Assembly: GCA_017463255.1 (NCBI GenBank)
Contig: JAFTPP010000028.1
Location: forward strand, 16,464 to 80,463
Origin: Lachnospiraceae bacterium
GTDB lineage: Bacteria; Bacillota; Clostridia; Lachnospirales; Lachnospiraceae
Direction: 5' to 3'
Length of the DNA stretch: 64,000 bases
Shown here: in pieces, positions 48,546-57,222 of the stretch
Layout: every line of letters begins with the position of its first letter
How positions within the stretch are numbered: the stretch's first letter is position 1
The notes under the pieces: model-generated
What the model was told of the DNA's origin: nothing
Seen by the model: only the letters and a program-made list of their open reading frames with translations
Databases searched by the model: none
Translations under genes and position numbers: made by a program

Positions 48546-48746
48546 TTATTTCATTGATTCTTCCTGTCTTTTAATCATCTGTCTAACCATTTCTCCACCG
48601 ATAGAACCTGCTTCTTTTGATGTTAAATCACCATTATAACCATCTTTTAAGTTAACACCTAATTCTGCAGCTACTTCTGTTTTAAAACGATCCATTGCAG
48701 CCTTTGCTTCAGGAACCTGCATACCGCTTCTCTTATTACTTGACAT
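48546..48746 (-). CDS. Alpha/beta-type small acid-soluble spore protein
   Basis: This 66-residue protein coats spore DNA and protects it from UV. It has the family pattern PEAKAAMDRFKTEVAAELGV and LTSKEAGSIGGEMVRQMIK, including the GPR protease site region. GGAGGTGACTAGT precedes the ATG at 48746. A sigma-G-like promoter lies upstream. It marks the organism as a spore former. Confidence 0.95.
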   Translation of the reverse strand: MSSNKRSGMQVPEAKAAMDRFKTEVAAELGVNLKDGYNGDLTSKEAGSIGGEMVRQMIKRQEESMK

Positions 48747-48786
48747 ACTAGTCACCTCCGTACTCATTGATAAGTCTCTATTTCAA

Positions 48787-48809
48787 GATAAGTGACCCGT
48801 GCACTTATC
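48787..48809 (-). other. Hairpin in the SASP gene leader
   Basis: GATAAGTG (48787-48794) pairs with CACTTATC (48802-48809) around a 7-base loop, in the about 125-base leader between the sigma-G-like promoter and the start codon. Confidence 0.45.
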
Positions 48810-48880
48810 CTGATTAGAGCAATACATTAAGTACCTCTCTGTTTCGTTCAAAGTGAACTTCGAATCATTTATCTTAATGC

Positions 48881-48909
48881 TAGTATGCTCGTTTTTTATT
48901 TTGTTATGT
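48881..48909 (-). promoter_or_regulatory. Sigma-G-like promoter of the SASP gene
   Basis: ACATA (48909-48905), a 17-base spacer and CATACTA (48887-48881) fit the forespore sigma-G consensus with one mismatch in the -35. Confidence 0.5.
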
Positions 48910-48954
48910 TGGAAATTTCTGCACGTCAATTACCATTTTTTATGCACGCAATTG

Positions 48955-49833
48955 CTAAAAAATGACAGGAAAAATAACATCAATGGCAATTCCGCTAACT
49001 ACGCCGATTCCGTACAATAATCCCAGTACCTTCAGGCTGTCTTTTACGCTTTGGTTTAATTTTAATAAAACTAAAATACCAACGCCTGCTCCTGCAAGAA
49101 GTCCTGACATCATGGTTCCCACACTGATAATTCCTTCCACATATAACTGTGTCAGTACTACACTTGATGCACAGTTTGGAATCATTCCCACAATACCTGC
49201 AACCAAGGAACCTAATACCGGCTTATTCAGCACAAAAGAGGCAATCGTATCTTCTCCTATAGTATGTATCAGAAGATGTAATATAAACGAAATAATCACA
49301 ATAAAAACAAAAATCTGAACGGTATGAATGCATGAGGAAAACAAGACACCTTTCTTCTCGCACTCGCAATGCTCATGTTCACAAACTGAGTGGATGGCAT
49401 TGGGCTCTTTCATGTGTTCTTTGTTTTTAAAGATAATATCAATCAATAAACCTGCAACAAGTGCAATCAGCACCTTAGTTCCTAAGATTTTAAAAATCGT
49501 AGGTAATGCTACTTTTTCAGAAAGGAAAATCGGAAGCATTTCATCCGAAGTGGATAAAAATACAGCGATTAATGTTCCTTTGGTTAATAATTTCCCTGCA
49601 TACAAGGATGCTGCTGATGCAGAAAAACCACATTGCGGCACAACACCAAGCAAGCTTCCCACAACCGGTCCTGCATAACCTGCTCTTTGAATTGCAAGTC
49701 TGGATTTAGTGCTTGTTTTATGTTCAATCAATTCCATTACCAGATATGTAATAAATAAAAAAGGAATTAATTTTACATTATCCTCTAATACATGTATTAA
49801 TTCATGACCCATTTCATGAAGCATATCTTTCAT
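48955..49833 (-). CDS. Putative heavy-metal/arsenic efflux-type membrane protein (10-TM exporter family)
   Basis: This 292-residue protein has eight to ten membrane helices in two repeats, each with a cysteine-containing loop motif (GVVPQCGFSASAA and GMIPNCASSVVLT). Between them lies a His/Cys-rich cytoplasmic loop (CEHEHCECEKK) suited to metal binding. The family is named arsenic efflux or putative manganese exporter in databases; the metal cannot be told here. It lies about 40 bases after the DJ-1 gene on the same strand. Confidence 0.82.
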   Translation of the reverse strand: MKDMLHEMGHELIHVLEDNVKLIPFLFITYLVMELIEHKTSTKSRLAIQRAGYAGPVVGSLLGVVPQCGFSASAASLYAGKLLTKGTLIAVFLSTSDEMLPIFLSEKVALPTIFKILGTKVLIALVAGLLIDIIFKNKEHMKEPNAIHSVCEHEHCECEKKGVLFSSCIHTVQIFVFIVIISFILHLLIHTIGEDTIASFVLNKPVLGSLVAGIVGMIPNCASSVVLTQLYVEGIISVGTMMSGLLAGAGVGILVLLKLNQSVKDSLKVLGLLYGIGVVSGIAIDVIFPVIF

Positions 49834-49870
49834 CCGTTATACTTCCTTCTATCTTCTTCCTAATATATTT

Positions 49871-50422
49871 TTACCCTTGATAAATAATTGCATCTTTCAA
49901 AGCATTGCTTACTTCTTGTCCCAAAAAGCTTTCAACAATAGCAAGTCCAAAGGGAATCGCGCATCCCATTCCCCGTGAAGTAATAACATTTCCGTCTACT
50001 TCGACTTCATTGTTGGTTACATTTGCTCCGGCTAAATCCTGCTCAAAGCCCGGATAGCAACATGCTCTTTTTTCTTTTAAAATTCCCTTATGTCCCAAAA
50101 TGCTTGGTGCAGCACAGATTGCTGCAATCTTTTTATTAGAATAATAAAACTTTTCCAAAAGATTCATAAGCGGAATATGTTTTTCTAAATTTAAAGTTCC
50201 CGGCATTCCACCCGGCAGCACCAACATATCTACATCAGCATAGTTCATTTCATCAAACAATGCATCTGCTTTTACAGTAATCTGATGAGAGCTTGTTACA
50301 AAGTATTCTCCCGTAACAGATACCATTTGTATCTCTATTCCCTTTCTTCTTAACAAGTCTACCACTGTCAATGCTTCTATTTCTTCAAAACCCTCTGCAA
50401 GAAAAATTGCTACTTTACCCAT
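49871..50422 (-). CDS. DJ-1/PfpI family protein
   Basis: This 183-residue protein has the flavodoxin-like DJ-1 fold with the nucleophile-elbow cysteine in AAICAAPSILG, the LAEGFEEIEALT start and LVLPGGMPG. Family members act on methylglyoxal adducts or as oxidative-stress chaperones. AGAGGTTAGT precedes the ATG at 50422. Confidence 0.9.
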   Translation of the reverse strand: MGKVAIFLAEGFEEIEALTVVDLLRRKGIEIQMVSVTGEYFVTSSHQITVKADALFDEMNYADVDMLVLPGGMPGTLNLEKHIPLMNLLEKFYYSNKKIAAICAAPSILGHKGILKEKRACCYPGFEQDLAGANVTNNEVEVDGNVITSRGMGCAIPFGLAIVESFLGQEVSNALKDAIIYQG

Positions 50423-50560
50423 ACTAACCTCTCCATTCAAGTCATATTCTATTTCAATGACTACTTTTCTATTATATATTATCTTTTTTCAAAAGCAAGC
50501 AAACATTTTTCTTTCATTGTATTATGGCAGAAATTGGGATAGAATATAAATGCACAGTGC

Positions 50561-50664
50561 TTATGCTTTGGTGTGCTTATTCTTTGGTGTGTTTATGCTT
50601 TGATGTGTTTATGCTTTGATGTGTTTATGCTTTGATGTGTTTATGCTTTGATGTGTTTATGCTT
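50561..50664. repeat. 16-bp tandem repeat, about 6.5 copies
   Basis: The unit TTATGCTTTGATGTGT starts at 50561, 50577, 50593, 50609, 50625, 50641 and 50657. The first two copies are diverged and the middle ones are identical. It lies in the leader of the CYTH gene. Confidence 0.9.
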
Positions 50665-50738
50665 AGCACGTCAGTACAATAGTGCATTGACTGTGGTGGT
50701 CATTATATTTTCTATTCATGAGAGGAGATGCGAAAACG

Positions 50739-51233
50739 ATGGGAACAGAAATAGAACGTAAATATTTAATTAAAGAAAAGCCTGCAAACTTAGGACAATA
50801 TACATGTCATTTGATTGAGCAGGGATATATGAATGTGAATCCTGTTGTCCGTATACGCAGACAGGATAATGAATACTATATGACCTACAAAGGCTCAGGA
50901 ATGATAGCCCGTACAGAATATAACCTTCCCTTAACAGAAGAAGCCTATCACCACTTACTTCCTAAATGTGATGGAAATATTATTACTAAACGGCGTTATC
51001 TGATCCCCCTTGAAAATCCACTGTTTGCTAATGGCTTCATACCATCTACGGATTTAAAGCTTACGATTGAATTAGATGTTTTTGAAGGCGTTTTCGATTC
51101 TCTCATTATTGCAGAGATTGAATTTCCTGATATAGAAACCGCAAATGCCCTTATTAAACCGGACTGGTTCTTAGAAGATGTCTCAGAAAAGAGAGAATAT
51201 CACAATTCTTACCTTAGCAGAATGACATTCTAA
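50739..51233 (+). CDS. CYTH domain protein (triphosphate hydrolase-like)
   Basis: This 164-residue protein has the N-terminal ExExK signature (EIERKYLI) and alternating charged strands of the CYTH tunnel fold (VVRIRRQ, YYMTYKG, IELDVFEG, IAEIEFPD). Such enzymes hydrolyse inorganic or organic triphosphates. The ATG at 50739 has AGGAG about 11 bases upstream; an ATG at 50718 lacks one. Tandem repeats flank the gene on both sides. Its last codons form a perfect 12-bp inverted repeat with DNA 33 bases downstream. Confidence 0.88.
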   Translation: MGTEIERKYLIKEKPANLGQYTCHLIEQGYMNVNPVVRIRRQDNEYYMTYKGSGMIARTEYNLPLTEEAYHHLLPKCDGNIITKRRYLIPLENPLFANGFIPSTDLKLTIELDVFEGVFDSLIIAEIEFPDIETANALIKPDWFLEDVSEKREYHNSYLSRMTF

Positions 51234-51249
51234 TGTTGACGCTATGACG

Positions 51250-51365
51250 TTCTGTCGTTGGTGGAATGTCATTCTGATACTTGTTGAAATGGCTTTCTTT
51301 CGTTGGTGAAATGTCATTCTGATACTTGTTGAAATGGCTTTCTGTCGTTGGTGAAATGTCATTCA
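51250..51365. repeat. 45-bp tandem repeat, 2.6 copies
   Basis: Units start at 51250, 51295 and 51340 (TTCTGTCGTTGG and so on). Each holds a GAATGTCATTCT-like word that is the reverse complement of the CYTH gene's last bases (51219-51230). Confidence 0.85.
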
Positions 51366-51387
51366 AATTTGGATTTACCGTATATAT

Positions 51388-51428
51388 CCGACCGGAAATG
51401 TGTTTTCGCTATTCCGGTCGGACTTTTT
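51388..51428 (+). terminator. Terminator of the CYTH gene
   Basis: CCGACCGGAA (51388-51397) pairs with TTCCGGTCGG (51412-51421), followed by ACTTTTTAT. Its arms resemble those of the hairpin array that follows, of which it may be the founder. Confidence 0.75.
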
Positions 51429-51440
51429 ATGCCTGTTTTT

Positions 51441-51688
51441 CCGACTGATTCCTTATTTTCTTATATTCGATCGGACTTCTTCTGCTCTTTTTCCCAACTG
51501 ATTCCTTATTTCCTTATATTCGGTCGGACTTCTTCTGCTCTTTTTTCCGACTGATTCCTTATTTTCTTGCATTCAGTCGGACTTCTTCTGCTCTTTTTTC
51601 CGACTGATTCCTTATTTTCTTATATTCAGTCGGACTTCTTCTGCTCTTTTTTCCGACTGATTCCTTATTTTCTTATATTCAGTCGGAA
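51441..51688. repeat. Array of five 53-bp hairpin units
   Basis: Units start at 51441, 51494, 51547, 51600 and 51653. Each has arms CCGACTGA and TCAGTCGG (perfect in units 3-5, imperfect in 1-2) around an 18-base loop, then a pyrimidine-rich linker. A 53-base period cannot keep a reading frame, so it is non-coding. Confidence 0.9.
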
Positions 51689-51713
51689 AATATACCTACC
51701 TAACCTAACCTTG

Positions 51714-51967
51714 CCCCACCGCATATCCTTTTCCCCTGTTCCGGTGGGGCTTCTCTTCCTTTGCTTGCCCCACCGCATGTCCTTTTCTCCTGCTCCGGTG
51801 GGGTTTCTCTTCCTTCCCTTGCCCCACCGCATGCACATCTTTCTTGTTCCAGTGGGGTTTCTCTTCCTTTGCTTGCCCCACCGCACGCACATCTTTCTTG
51901 TTCCGGTGGGGTTTCTCTTCCTTTGCTTACCCCACCGCACGCACATCTTTCTTGCTCCGGTGGGGCT
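51714..51967. repeat. Array of five 54-bp hairpin units
   Basis: Units start at 51714, 51768, 51822, 51876 and 51930. Arms are CCCCACCG and CGGTGGGG (CAGTGGGG in unit 3), loops of about 20 bases drift, and linkers read CTTCTCTTCCTTTGCTT. The layout copies that of the neighbouring 53-bp array with a different stem sequence. Confidence 0.9.
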
Positions 51968-51981
51968 TCTCGCTCACAATA

Positions 51982-52095
51982 GCTACTGTAGCAACAGTAG
52001 CACCAGCGCAACACCTACAAAAAACTACAGCTACACCACCAACAACAGCAACTACTACTACTACAGCACCATCACCCACTACCACACAAATCCAA
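51982..52095. repeat. Hairpin and A/C-rich triplet low-complexity DNA
   Basis: GCTACTG/CAGTAGC (51982-52001) is followed by CAA, ACT and ACC triplet runs. No supported gene was found; reading frames here arise from base composition. Confidence 0.6.
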
Positions 52096-52099
52096 CAAA

Positions 52100-52153
52100 A
52101 AATGGTCCCAAAAGCCGGATTATTTCACTTAATCTGACTTTTGTGGACCATTT
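52100..52153 (-). terminator. malQ terminator
   Basis: AAATGGTCC (52100-52108) pairs with GGACCATTT (52145-52153), with inner pairs AAAAG/CTTTT and GATT/AATC. On the minus strand TTTTTTGTTG follows. Confidence 0.85.
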
Positions 52154-52164
52154 AACTTTACTTT

Positions 52165-53637
52165 CTATCTCGCATACAACTTAGTCATTGCGTAAATCTT
52201 CTCAATAACTTCTTCTGAGAAATCGTCCTTACCCATTCTCCATTTCCAGTTATCACCAAGAGTAGAAGGAGTATTGATTCTTGCCTCACTTCCTAAGCCC
52301 AAATAATCCTGCATAGGAATAATGGCAGTGTCGGCAACGCTTGCAAGTGCTGCACGGACAAAATTCATTTCTACATCTTTGTCACTCTGAATATTTAAAT
52401 AATCATCCGCAAATTCTCTGTCTGCATCCGGAATGGTGTTATACCAGCCTAAAGTGGTATCATTATCATGCGTTCCGGTATACACCACACAATTCTTCGG
52501 ATAATTATGTGGAAGATAGTCACTATCTTCTCTTGAATCAAATGCAAACTGCAAAATCTTCATTCCGGGGAAACCTGTTTTAGCCACAAGGTCAAGAACG
52601 CTCTGGGTTAAGAATCCTAAATCTTCTGCAATCACCTTCTTATCCCCAAGTCTTGCTTTCATGGTTTCAAATAAATCATAGCCCGGTCCCTTTTCCCAGT
52701 GTCCGAATTCAGCGGTCTTATCCCCGTAAGGAATGGAATAATACTCATCAAAACCTCTGAAATGATCGATTCTTACCACATCATAGATTTCATAGCAGTA
52801 AGCAATTCGCTTCATCCACCAGTCATAACCCGTTTCCTTGTGATATTCCCAATCATATAAAGGATTACCCCATAACTGACCTGTTGCTGAAAAGGCATCC
52901 GGAGGACAACCTGCAACCGCCTTTGGTGTGCAGTCCTCTTCCAATTGGAAAAGCTCCGGATTTGCCCATGTGTCAGCACTATCAGATGCTACATAAATGG
53001 GGATGTCACCGATGATTTCCACTCCGTTTTTATTGGCATAGTTTTTTAATTCCATCCATTGAACATGGAATAAAAACTGTTGGAAACAATAAAATGCCAT
53101 CTCGTCTTTGCACTCCTTTTTGTAACGAGCTATTGCTTCCGGTTTACGAAGTTTGATATCATCATCCCATTCAATAAAGCCTTTATTATCCATTTTGCTT
53201 TTAACTGCCATATAAAGGGCATAGTCTTCAAGCCAATAATTATTTTTTGCAACAAACGCCTGAAACTCTTCGTCCTTTTCTATCCCACTATTATGAAATG
53301 CTTTACGAAGAAGCTCAAATCTGGAATAGTATATTTTTTCATAATCCACATAATTCGGATTACTTCCTGCATCCACAGACTCGCAATCCTCTTTGGTAAG
53401 CCAACCGCGTTCAATTAATGCTTCCAAATCGATATAATATGGATTTCCGGCAAAGGTTGAGAAAGACTGATATGGTGAGTCACCATATCCTGTTGGTCCT
53501 AACGGCAATATCTGCCAATACTTCTGTCCTGCTTTTGCAAGACAATCCACAAACTGATACGCTTCTTTTGAAATAGTTCCGATTCCATAATTTGATGGTA
53601 ATGCGGAAATTGGAAGTAATATACCACTCTTTCTCAT
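52165..53637 (-). CDS. malQ: 4-alpha-glucanotransferase (amylomaltase)
   Basis: This 490-residue GH77 enzyme transfers maltooligosaccharide units. The catalytic elements are VRIDHFRGFDEYYSIP (nucleophile Asp), IAEDLGF (acid/base Glu) and GTHDNDTT. The full length fits. It starts 23 bases after glgP, so the pair forms a maltodextrin/glycogen degradation operon in the cytoplasm. Confidence 0.96.
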   Translation of the reverse strand: MRKSGILLPISALPSNYGIGTISKEAYQFVDCLAKAGQKYWQILPLGPTGYGDSPYQSFSTFAGNPYYIDLEALIERGWLTKEDCESVDAGSNPNYVDYEKIYYSRFELLRKAFHNSGIEKDEEFQAFVAKNNYWLEDYALYMAVKSKMDNKGFIEWDDDIKLRKPEAIARYKKECKDEMAFYCFQQFLFHVQWMELKNYANKNGVEIIGDIPIYVASDSADTWANPELFQLEEDCTPKAVAGCPPDAFSATGQLWGNPLYDWEYHKETGYDWWMKRIAYCYEIYDVVRIDHFRGFDEYYSIPYGDKTAEFGHWEKGPGYDLFETMKARLGDKKVIAEDLGFLTQSVLDLVAKTGFPGMKILQFAFDSREDSDYLPHNYPKNCVVYTGTHDNDTTLGWYNTIPDADREFADDYLNIQSDKDVEMNFVRAALASVADTAIIPMQDYLGLGSEARINTPSTLGDNWKWRMGKDDFSEEVIEKIYAMTKLYAR

Positions 53638-53660
53638 AATCTTAGCACCTTTCTCTCCGG

Positions 53661-55970
53661 TTATTTTAATTTCCAGATATCTCTATTGTATTCTGCAATG
53701 GTTCTGTCTGATGAGAAGAATCCTGCTTTTGCGATATTTACAAGCATCATCTTCTTCCATTCCGTTCTCTTTTCGTAATCTGCAAGGATTCTATCCTTGG
53801 TTTCAATATAATCTTCTAAATCAAGGAGTGTCATAAACCAGTCCTTGTTTAATAATTCCTTGTAAAGTCTTTCAAGATTCTCTTTTTTACCGACTGCCAA
53901 TGCCTGCTTGCTGATAATAAAGTCTACTGCTTCTTTAATAACAGGACTCTTTTCATAGAAATCCTTCGAAACATAGTCAGCTTTTGCATAGTGTTCAATA
54001 ACTGTTTCACTGTCTTTACCAAAGATATAAATATTATCTCTGCCCACAAGCTCATCGATTTCTACATTAGCGCCATCGCTGGTTCCAAGGGTAACGGCAC
54101 CATTTAACATGAATTTCATATTTCCGGTTCCTGATGCCTCTTTGGAAGCAAGTGAAATCTGCTCTGAAATATCACAAGCAGGAATCAGTTTCTCAGCATA
54201 GCTTACATTATAGTTTTCAACCATCAGCACTTTCATATAAGGACTTACATCAGGGTCTTTATTCACGATTTCCTGTAAAACAAGTAATAAGTGAATAATA
54301 TCCTGTGCAATCACATAAGCCGGTGCTGCTTTCGCTCCGAAAATAAAAGTAACCGGAGTAGTAGGTTTTTTACCTGCTTTAATCTCTAAATATTTATGAA
54401 TAATGTAAAGTGCATTCATCTGCTGACGTTTATACTCGTGGAGACGCTTAATCTGAATGTCATAAATGGAATTCGGATCAATTTCAACACCTTCATGCTC
54501 TTTTACATATTCAGCCAATGCAACTTTTTTGCCAAATTTAATCTCTGCCAGTTTATCAAGAACTGCTTCATCATCTTTGTATGCTAAAAGCTTTTCAAGT
54601 TCTGCGGCATCCTTCTTGTATCCGTTTCCGATTAAACTTGTGATAAATGCAGCAAGCTCTCTGTTACAAGACAATAACCAACGACGGAAAGTAATACCGT
54701 TTGTCTTATTATTGAATTTTTCAGGATAAATCTTATAAAAATGATTTAACTCCGTATCCTTCAATATTTCAGTATGAATGGCTGCAACACCATTTACACT
54801 AAAGCCGTAATGAATATCGATATGAGCCATGTGAACCCTGTCATCTTTATCGATAATCTGCACTTTTTCATCCTTGTACTTAGCACGTACTCTCTTATCA
54901 AGTTCCTTAATAATCGGAACAAGCTGGGGTACTACTTGTTCAAGATATTCTAACGGCCATTTTTCCAATGCTTCAGCAAGAATTGTATGGTTTGTATATG
55001 CACAGGTCTTACTTACCACATCAATTGCTTCATCCATTGTAAATGCCTTGTCATTCACAAGAATTCTGATCAACTCAGGAATGACCATTGTCGGATGTGT
55101 GTCATTAATCTGGATAACCGCATGGTCATACATCTTACGAAGATCATACTGGTTTGCTTTCATTTCTTTTAAAATCAGCTGTGCAGCATTACTTACCATA
55201 AAGTACTGCTGATAGATTCTCAAAAGATTACCTGCCTTATCAGAATCATCCGGATAAAGGAATAATGTAAGATTTTTCTCAATTTCTTCCTTATCAAAAC
55301 TGATTCCGTCTTTTACAAGACTTTCATCGATTGATTCAATATCAAAAAGACGAAGCTTGTTAATTCCGTTATTATATCCGATTACATCAATATCATATAA
55401 TCTGGAAACAACTTTTTTATCTCCAAAATGAATATCAAATGTTACATCTGTTTTATTTAACCATGACTGCTTTTCAATCCATTCATTTTTCTCAGCAGTC
55501 TGAAGTCTGTCCTTGAATACCTGTTTAAAAAGACCAAAGTGATAATTTAATCCGATTCCTTCTCCCGGAAGACCTAAAGTAGCAATAGAATCAAGGAAAC
55601 ATGCTGCAAGACGTCCAAGACCTCCATTTCCAAGACTTGGTTCCGGTTCCACTTCTTCAATTTTTGAAAGGCTCTTACCCTTGTTTGCGAGAAGTGCTTC
55701 TAATTTATCATAAATCCCTAAATTAATTAAATTATTGGATAATAACTTACCAATTAAAAACTCTGCAGAAATATAGTAGATTTTCTTTTCTCCGGAAATC
55801 CGTTCCGTTGCATCCATAAAACATTTTGAAAGATTCAACACAACATAATACAACTCTTCATCTGTACACTCTTCAACCGTTTTTCCGTAAAGATCCTTTG
55901 CTAAATCTATTAACTGCTGTTCCATCTTTAACTCTAATACGTCTCTTTGCATATTTGTCTGTAATGCCAT
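53661..55970 (-). CDS. glgP: Glycogen/maltodextrin phosphorylase
   Basis: This 769-residue GT35 enzyme releases glucose 1-phosphate. The PLP site ([20 protein letters not shown]) and the [20 protein letters not shown] motif are intact. GGGAGAATAGAA precedes the ATG at 55970. A promoter with a LacI-type operator in its spacer lies about 75 bases upstream. It is probably repressed until maltodextrin is present. Confidence 0.96.
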   Translation of the reverse strand: MALQTNMQRDVLELKMEQQLIDLAKDLYGKTVEECTDEELYYVVLNLSKCFMDATERISGEKKIYYISAEFLIGKLLSNNLINLGIYDKLEALLANKGKSLSKIEEVEPEPSLGNGGLGRLAACFLDSIATLGLPGEGIGLNYHFGLFKQVFKDRLQTAEKNEWIEKQSWLNKTDVTFDIHFGDKKVVSRLYDIDVIGYNNGINKLRLFDIESIDESLVKDGISFDKEEIEKNLTLFLYPDDSDKAGNLLRIYQQYFMVSNAAQLILKEMKANQYDLRKMYDHAVIQINDTHPTMVIPELIRILVNDKAFTMDEAIDVVSKTCAYTNHTILAEALEKWPLEYLEQVVPQLVPIIKELDKRVRAKYKDEKVQIIDKDDRVHMAHIDIHYGFSVNGVAAIHTEILKDTELNHFYKIYPEKFNNKTNGITFRRWLLSCNRELAAFITSLIGNGYKKDAAELEKLLAYKDDEAVLDKLAEIKFGKKVALAEYVKEHEGVEIDPNSIYDIQIKRLHEYKRQQMNALYIIHKYLEIKAGKKPTTPVTFIFGAKAAPAYVIAQDIIHLLLVLQEIVNKDPDVSPYMKVLMVENYNVSYAEKLIPACDISEQISLASKEASGTGNMKFMLNGAVTLGTSDGANVEIDELVGRDNIYIFGKDSETVIEHYAKADYVSKDFYEKSPVIKEAVDFIISKQALAVGKKENLERLYKELLNKDWFMTLLDLEDYIETKDRILADYEKRTEWKKMMLVNIAKAGFFSSDRTIAEYNRDIWKLK

Positions 55971-56044
55971 TTCTATTCTCCCTTCGCATTAACACCTTAT
56001 ATTCTAAAAGATATCGTTCTTGGAGGATTTCTCCCCGTGCCTTA

Positions 56045-56073
56045 AGATTAGCATAGGAAAACGTTTTCCGCAA
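56045..56073 (-). promoter_or_regulatory. glgP promoter with LacI-type operator in the spacer
   Basis: TTGCGG (56073-56068), a 17-base spacer and TAATCT (56050-56045) form the promoter. The perfect palindrome GGAAAACGTTTTCC (56056-56069) fills most of the spacer and has the central CG of LacI-family operators. Confidence 0.8.
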
Positions 56074-56116
56074 GTCTTTTTTTCGTAATTTTCAGATTTT
56101 TTTCTTATTACTCATT

Positions 56117-57106
56117 TTAACAGATGATATCCTCATATTTAAGACGCACAAGTTCGTAATCCAATACCACGTTGCGTCCCACACCGCCACTCAATAGCTC
56201 CCGCAGTTCATTTACCGCTTCACCTGATACATGACTGAAGTTTTGTTTTACGGTATGCATCTGTTTACCCACATATCCCATAAGGGTGATTCCATCAAAG
56301 CCGCATACCGGATGATAAACATCCATTTCCGTCAAAGCATTCATGGCCCCTATTGCCATCAAATCCGAAGCACAAACGATTACATCATAGTCTTTTCCAT
56401 ATTGCATGGTAATATTCCTTGCCTGAAGCTCACTAAACTCTCCCTTTTCGATTCTAAGGTCAAGTTTTAAGTCCTTAGCCAACTGCTTTATCCCTTTGAT
56501 ACGTTCCTCGGTTACAAAGCCGTTTTCTTTTCCCGCAATATATAAAATATTATGAACGTCACTTCCCTCAATTGCTTTTTTTGCCACATCGTACTGTGCA
56601 CGCGCCTGGTCAACCCAAACTGATGATGTATTTTCATTTACAATATACGAATCCACCACTACTATTTTAAACTCTTGGGAGTCGATTAATTCTTTTAACA
56701 CTGTGTCATCTTTCGACATCTGGTAAATAATAATTCCCGCAATGCTTTGGGACTTTAAGTACACTATGATTTCATCAAGGCTCTTATCCTGTAACATGGA
56801 GTAAAAAATAGTAATAACATCAAGCTTCAATTCCCTGGCTTTATTCATGGCACCTGATAAGTATTGCATGTTGATTTCATCAATAGCCTGGGTCTGGGTA
56901 TTCAGATTAATTAAAATAGCAAATCTGCCCGTCTGTTTGGATGATAATGCTGCCGCAATAGTATTGGGCACATAATTCAGCTCTCGGATTGCATCATTCA
57001 CTCTTTTCTTCGTATCCTCACTGACATTCGGATAACCATTTAAAACTTTGGATACTGTAGAAATAGCAACACCTGCATGCTTTGCAACATCTTTAATAGA
57101 ACTCAT
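56117..57106 (-). CDS. LacI family regulator (probable maltodextrin/glycogen regulator)
   Basis: This 329-residue regulator has an N-terminal LacI helix-turn-helix (SIKDVAKHAGVAISTVSKVLN) and hinge, then a periplasmic-binding-like effector domain. GGGAGGCTTATCC precedes the ATG. It lies directly upstream of glgP-malQ on the same strand. The two operator-like palindromes (before glgP and before itself) point to local control and autoregulation. Confidence 0.9.
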   Translation of the reverse strand: MSSIKDVAKHAGVAISTVSKVLNGYPNVSEDTKKRVNDAIRELNYVPNTIAAALSSKQTGRFAILINLNTQTQAIDEINMQYLSGAMNKARELKLDVITIFYSMLQDKSLDEIIVYLKSQSIAGIIIYQMSKDDTVLKELIDSQEFKIVVVDSYIVNENTSSVWVDQARAQYDVAKKAIEGSDVHNILYIAGKENGFVTEERIKGIKQLAKDLKLDLRIEKGEFSELQARNITMQYGKDYDVIVCASDLMAIGAMNALTEMDVYHPVCGFDGITLMGYVGKQMHTVKQNFSHVSGEAVNELRELLSGGVGRNVVLDYELVRLKYEDIIC

Positions 57107-57118
57107 GGATAAGCCTCC

Positions 57119-57133
57119 CGGAAATCGTTTTCT
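57119..57133 (-). promoter_or_regulatory. Second operator-like site before the LacI gene
   Basis: GGAAATCGTTTTCTC resembles the glgP operator with three changes and lies 13 bases before the LacI start codon. Confidence 0.5.
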
Positions 57134-57149
57134 CTTTCATTGACGGAAA

Positions 57150-57171
57150 AGAGAGGCCGTAAAACCTCTCT
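57150..57171 (-). terminator. Terminator of the antiporter gene
   Basis: AGAGAGG (57150-57156) pairs with CCTCTCT (57165-57171); on the minus strand TTTTCC follows. Confidence 0.65.
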
Positions 57172-57222
57172 ACCCTTTAATTTTATCATATTCTATTAGT
57201 AATTACAAGTAACATTCAACCC

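Noticed and set aside
51441..51967. CRISPR array
   Set aside because: The segments between the repeated arms are themselves repeated, not unique spacers. The arms are inverted pairs within each unit, and no cas genes are present.
51567..52184. Long open frames across the hairpin arrays on both strands, including a 205-residue plus-strand frame
   Set aside because: They arise because the 54-bp unit keeps frame and contains no stops. They lack ribosome binding sites, encode only repeats of low-complexity sequence, and cannot be maintained across the 53-bp array.
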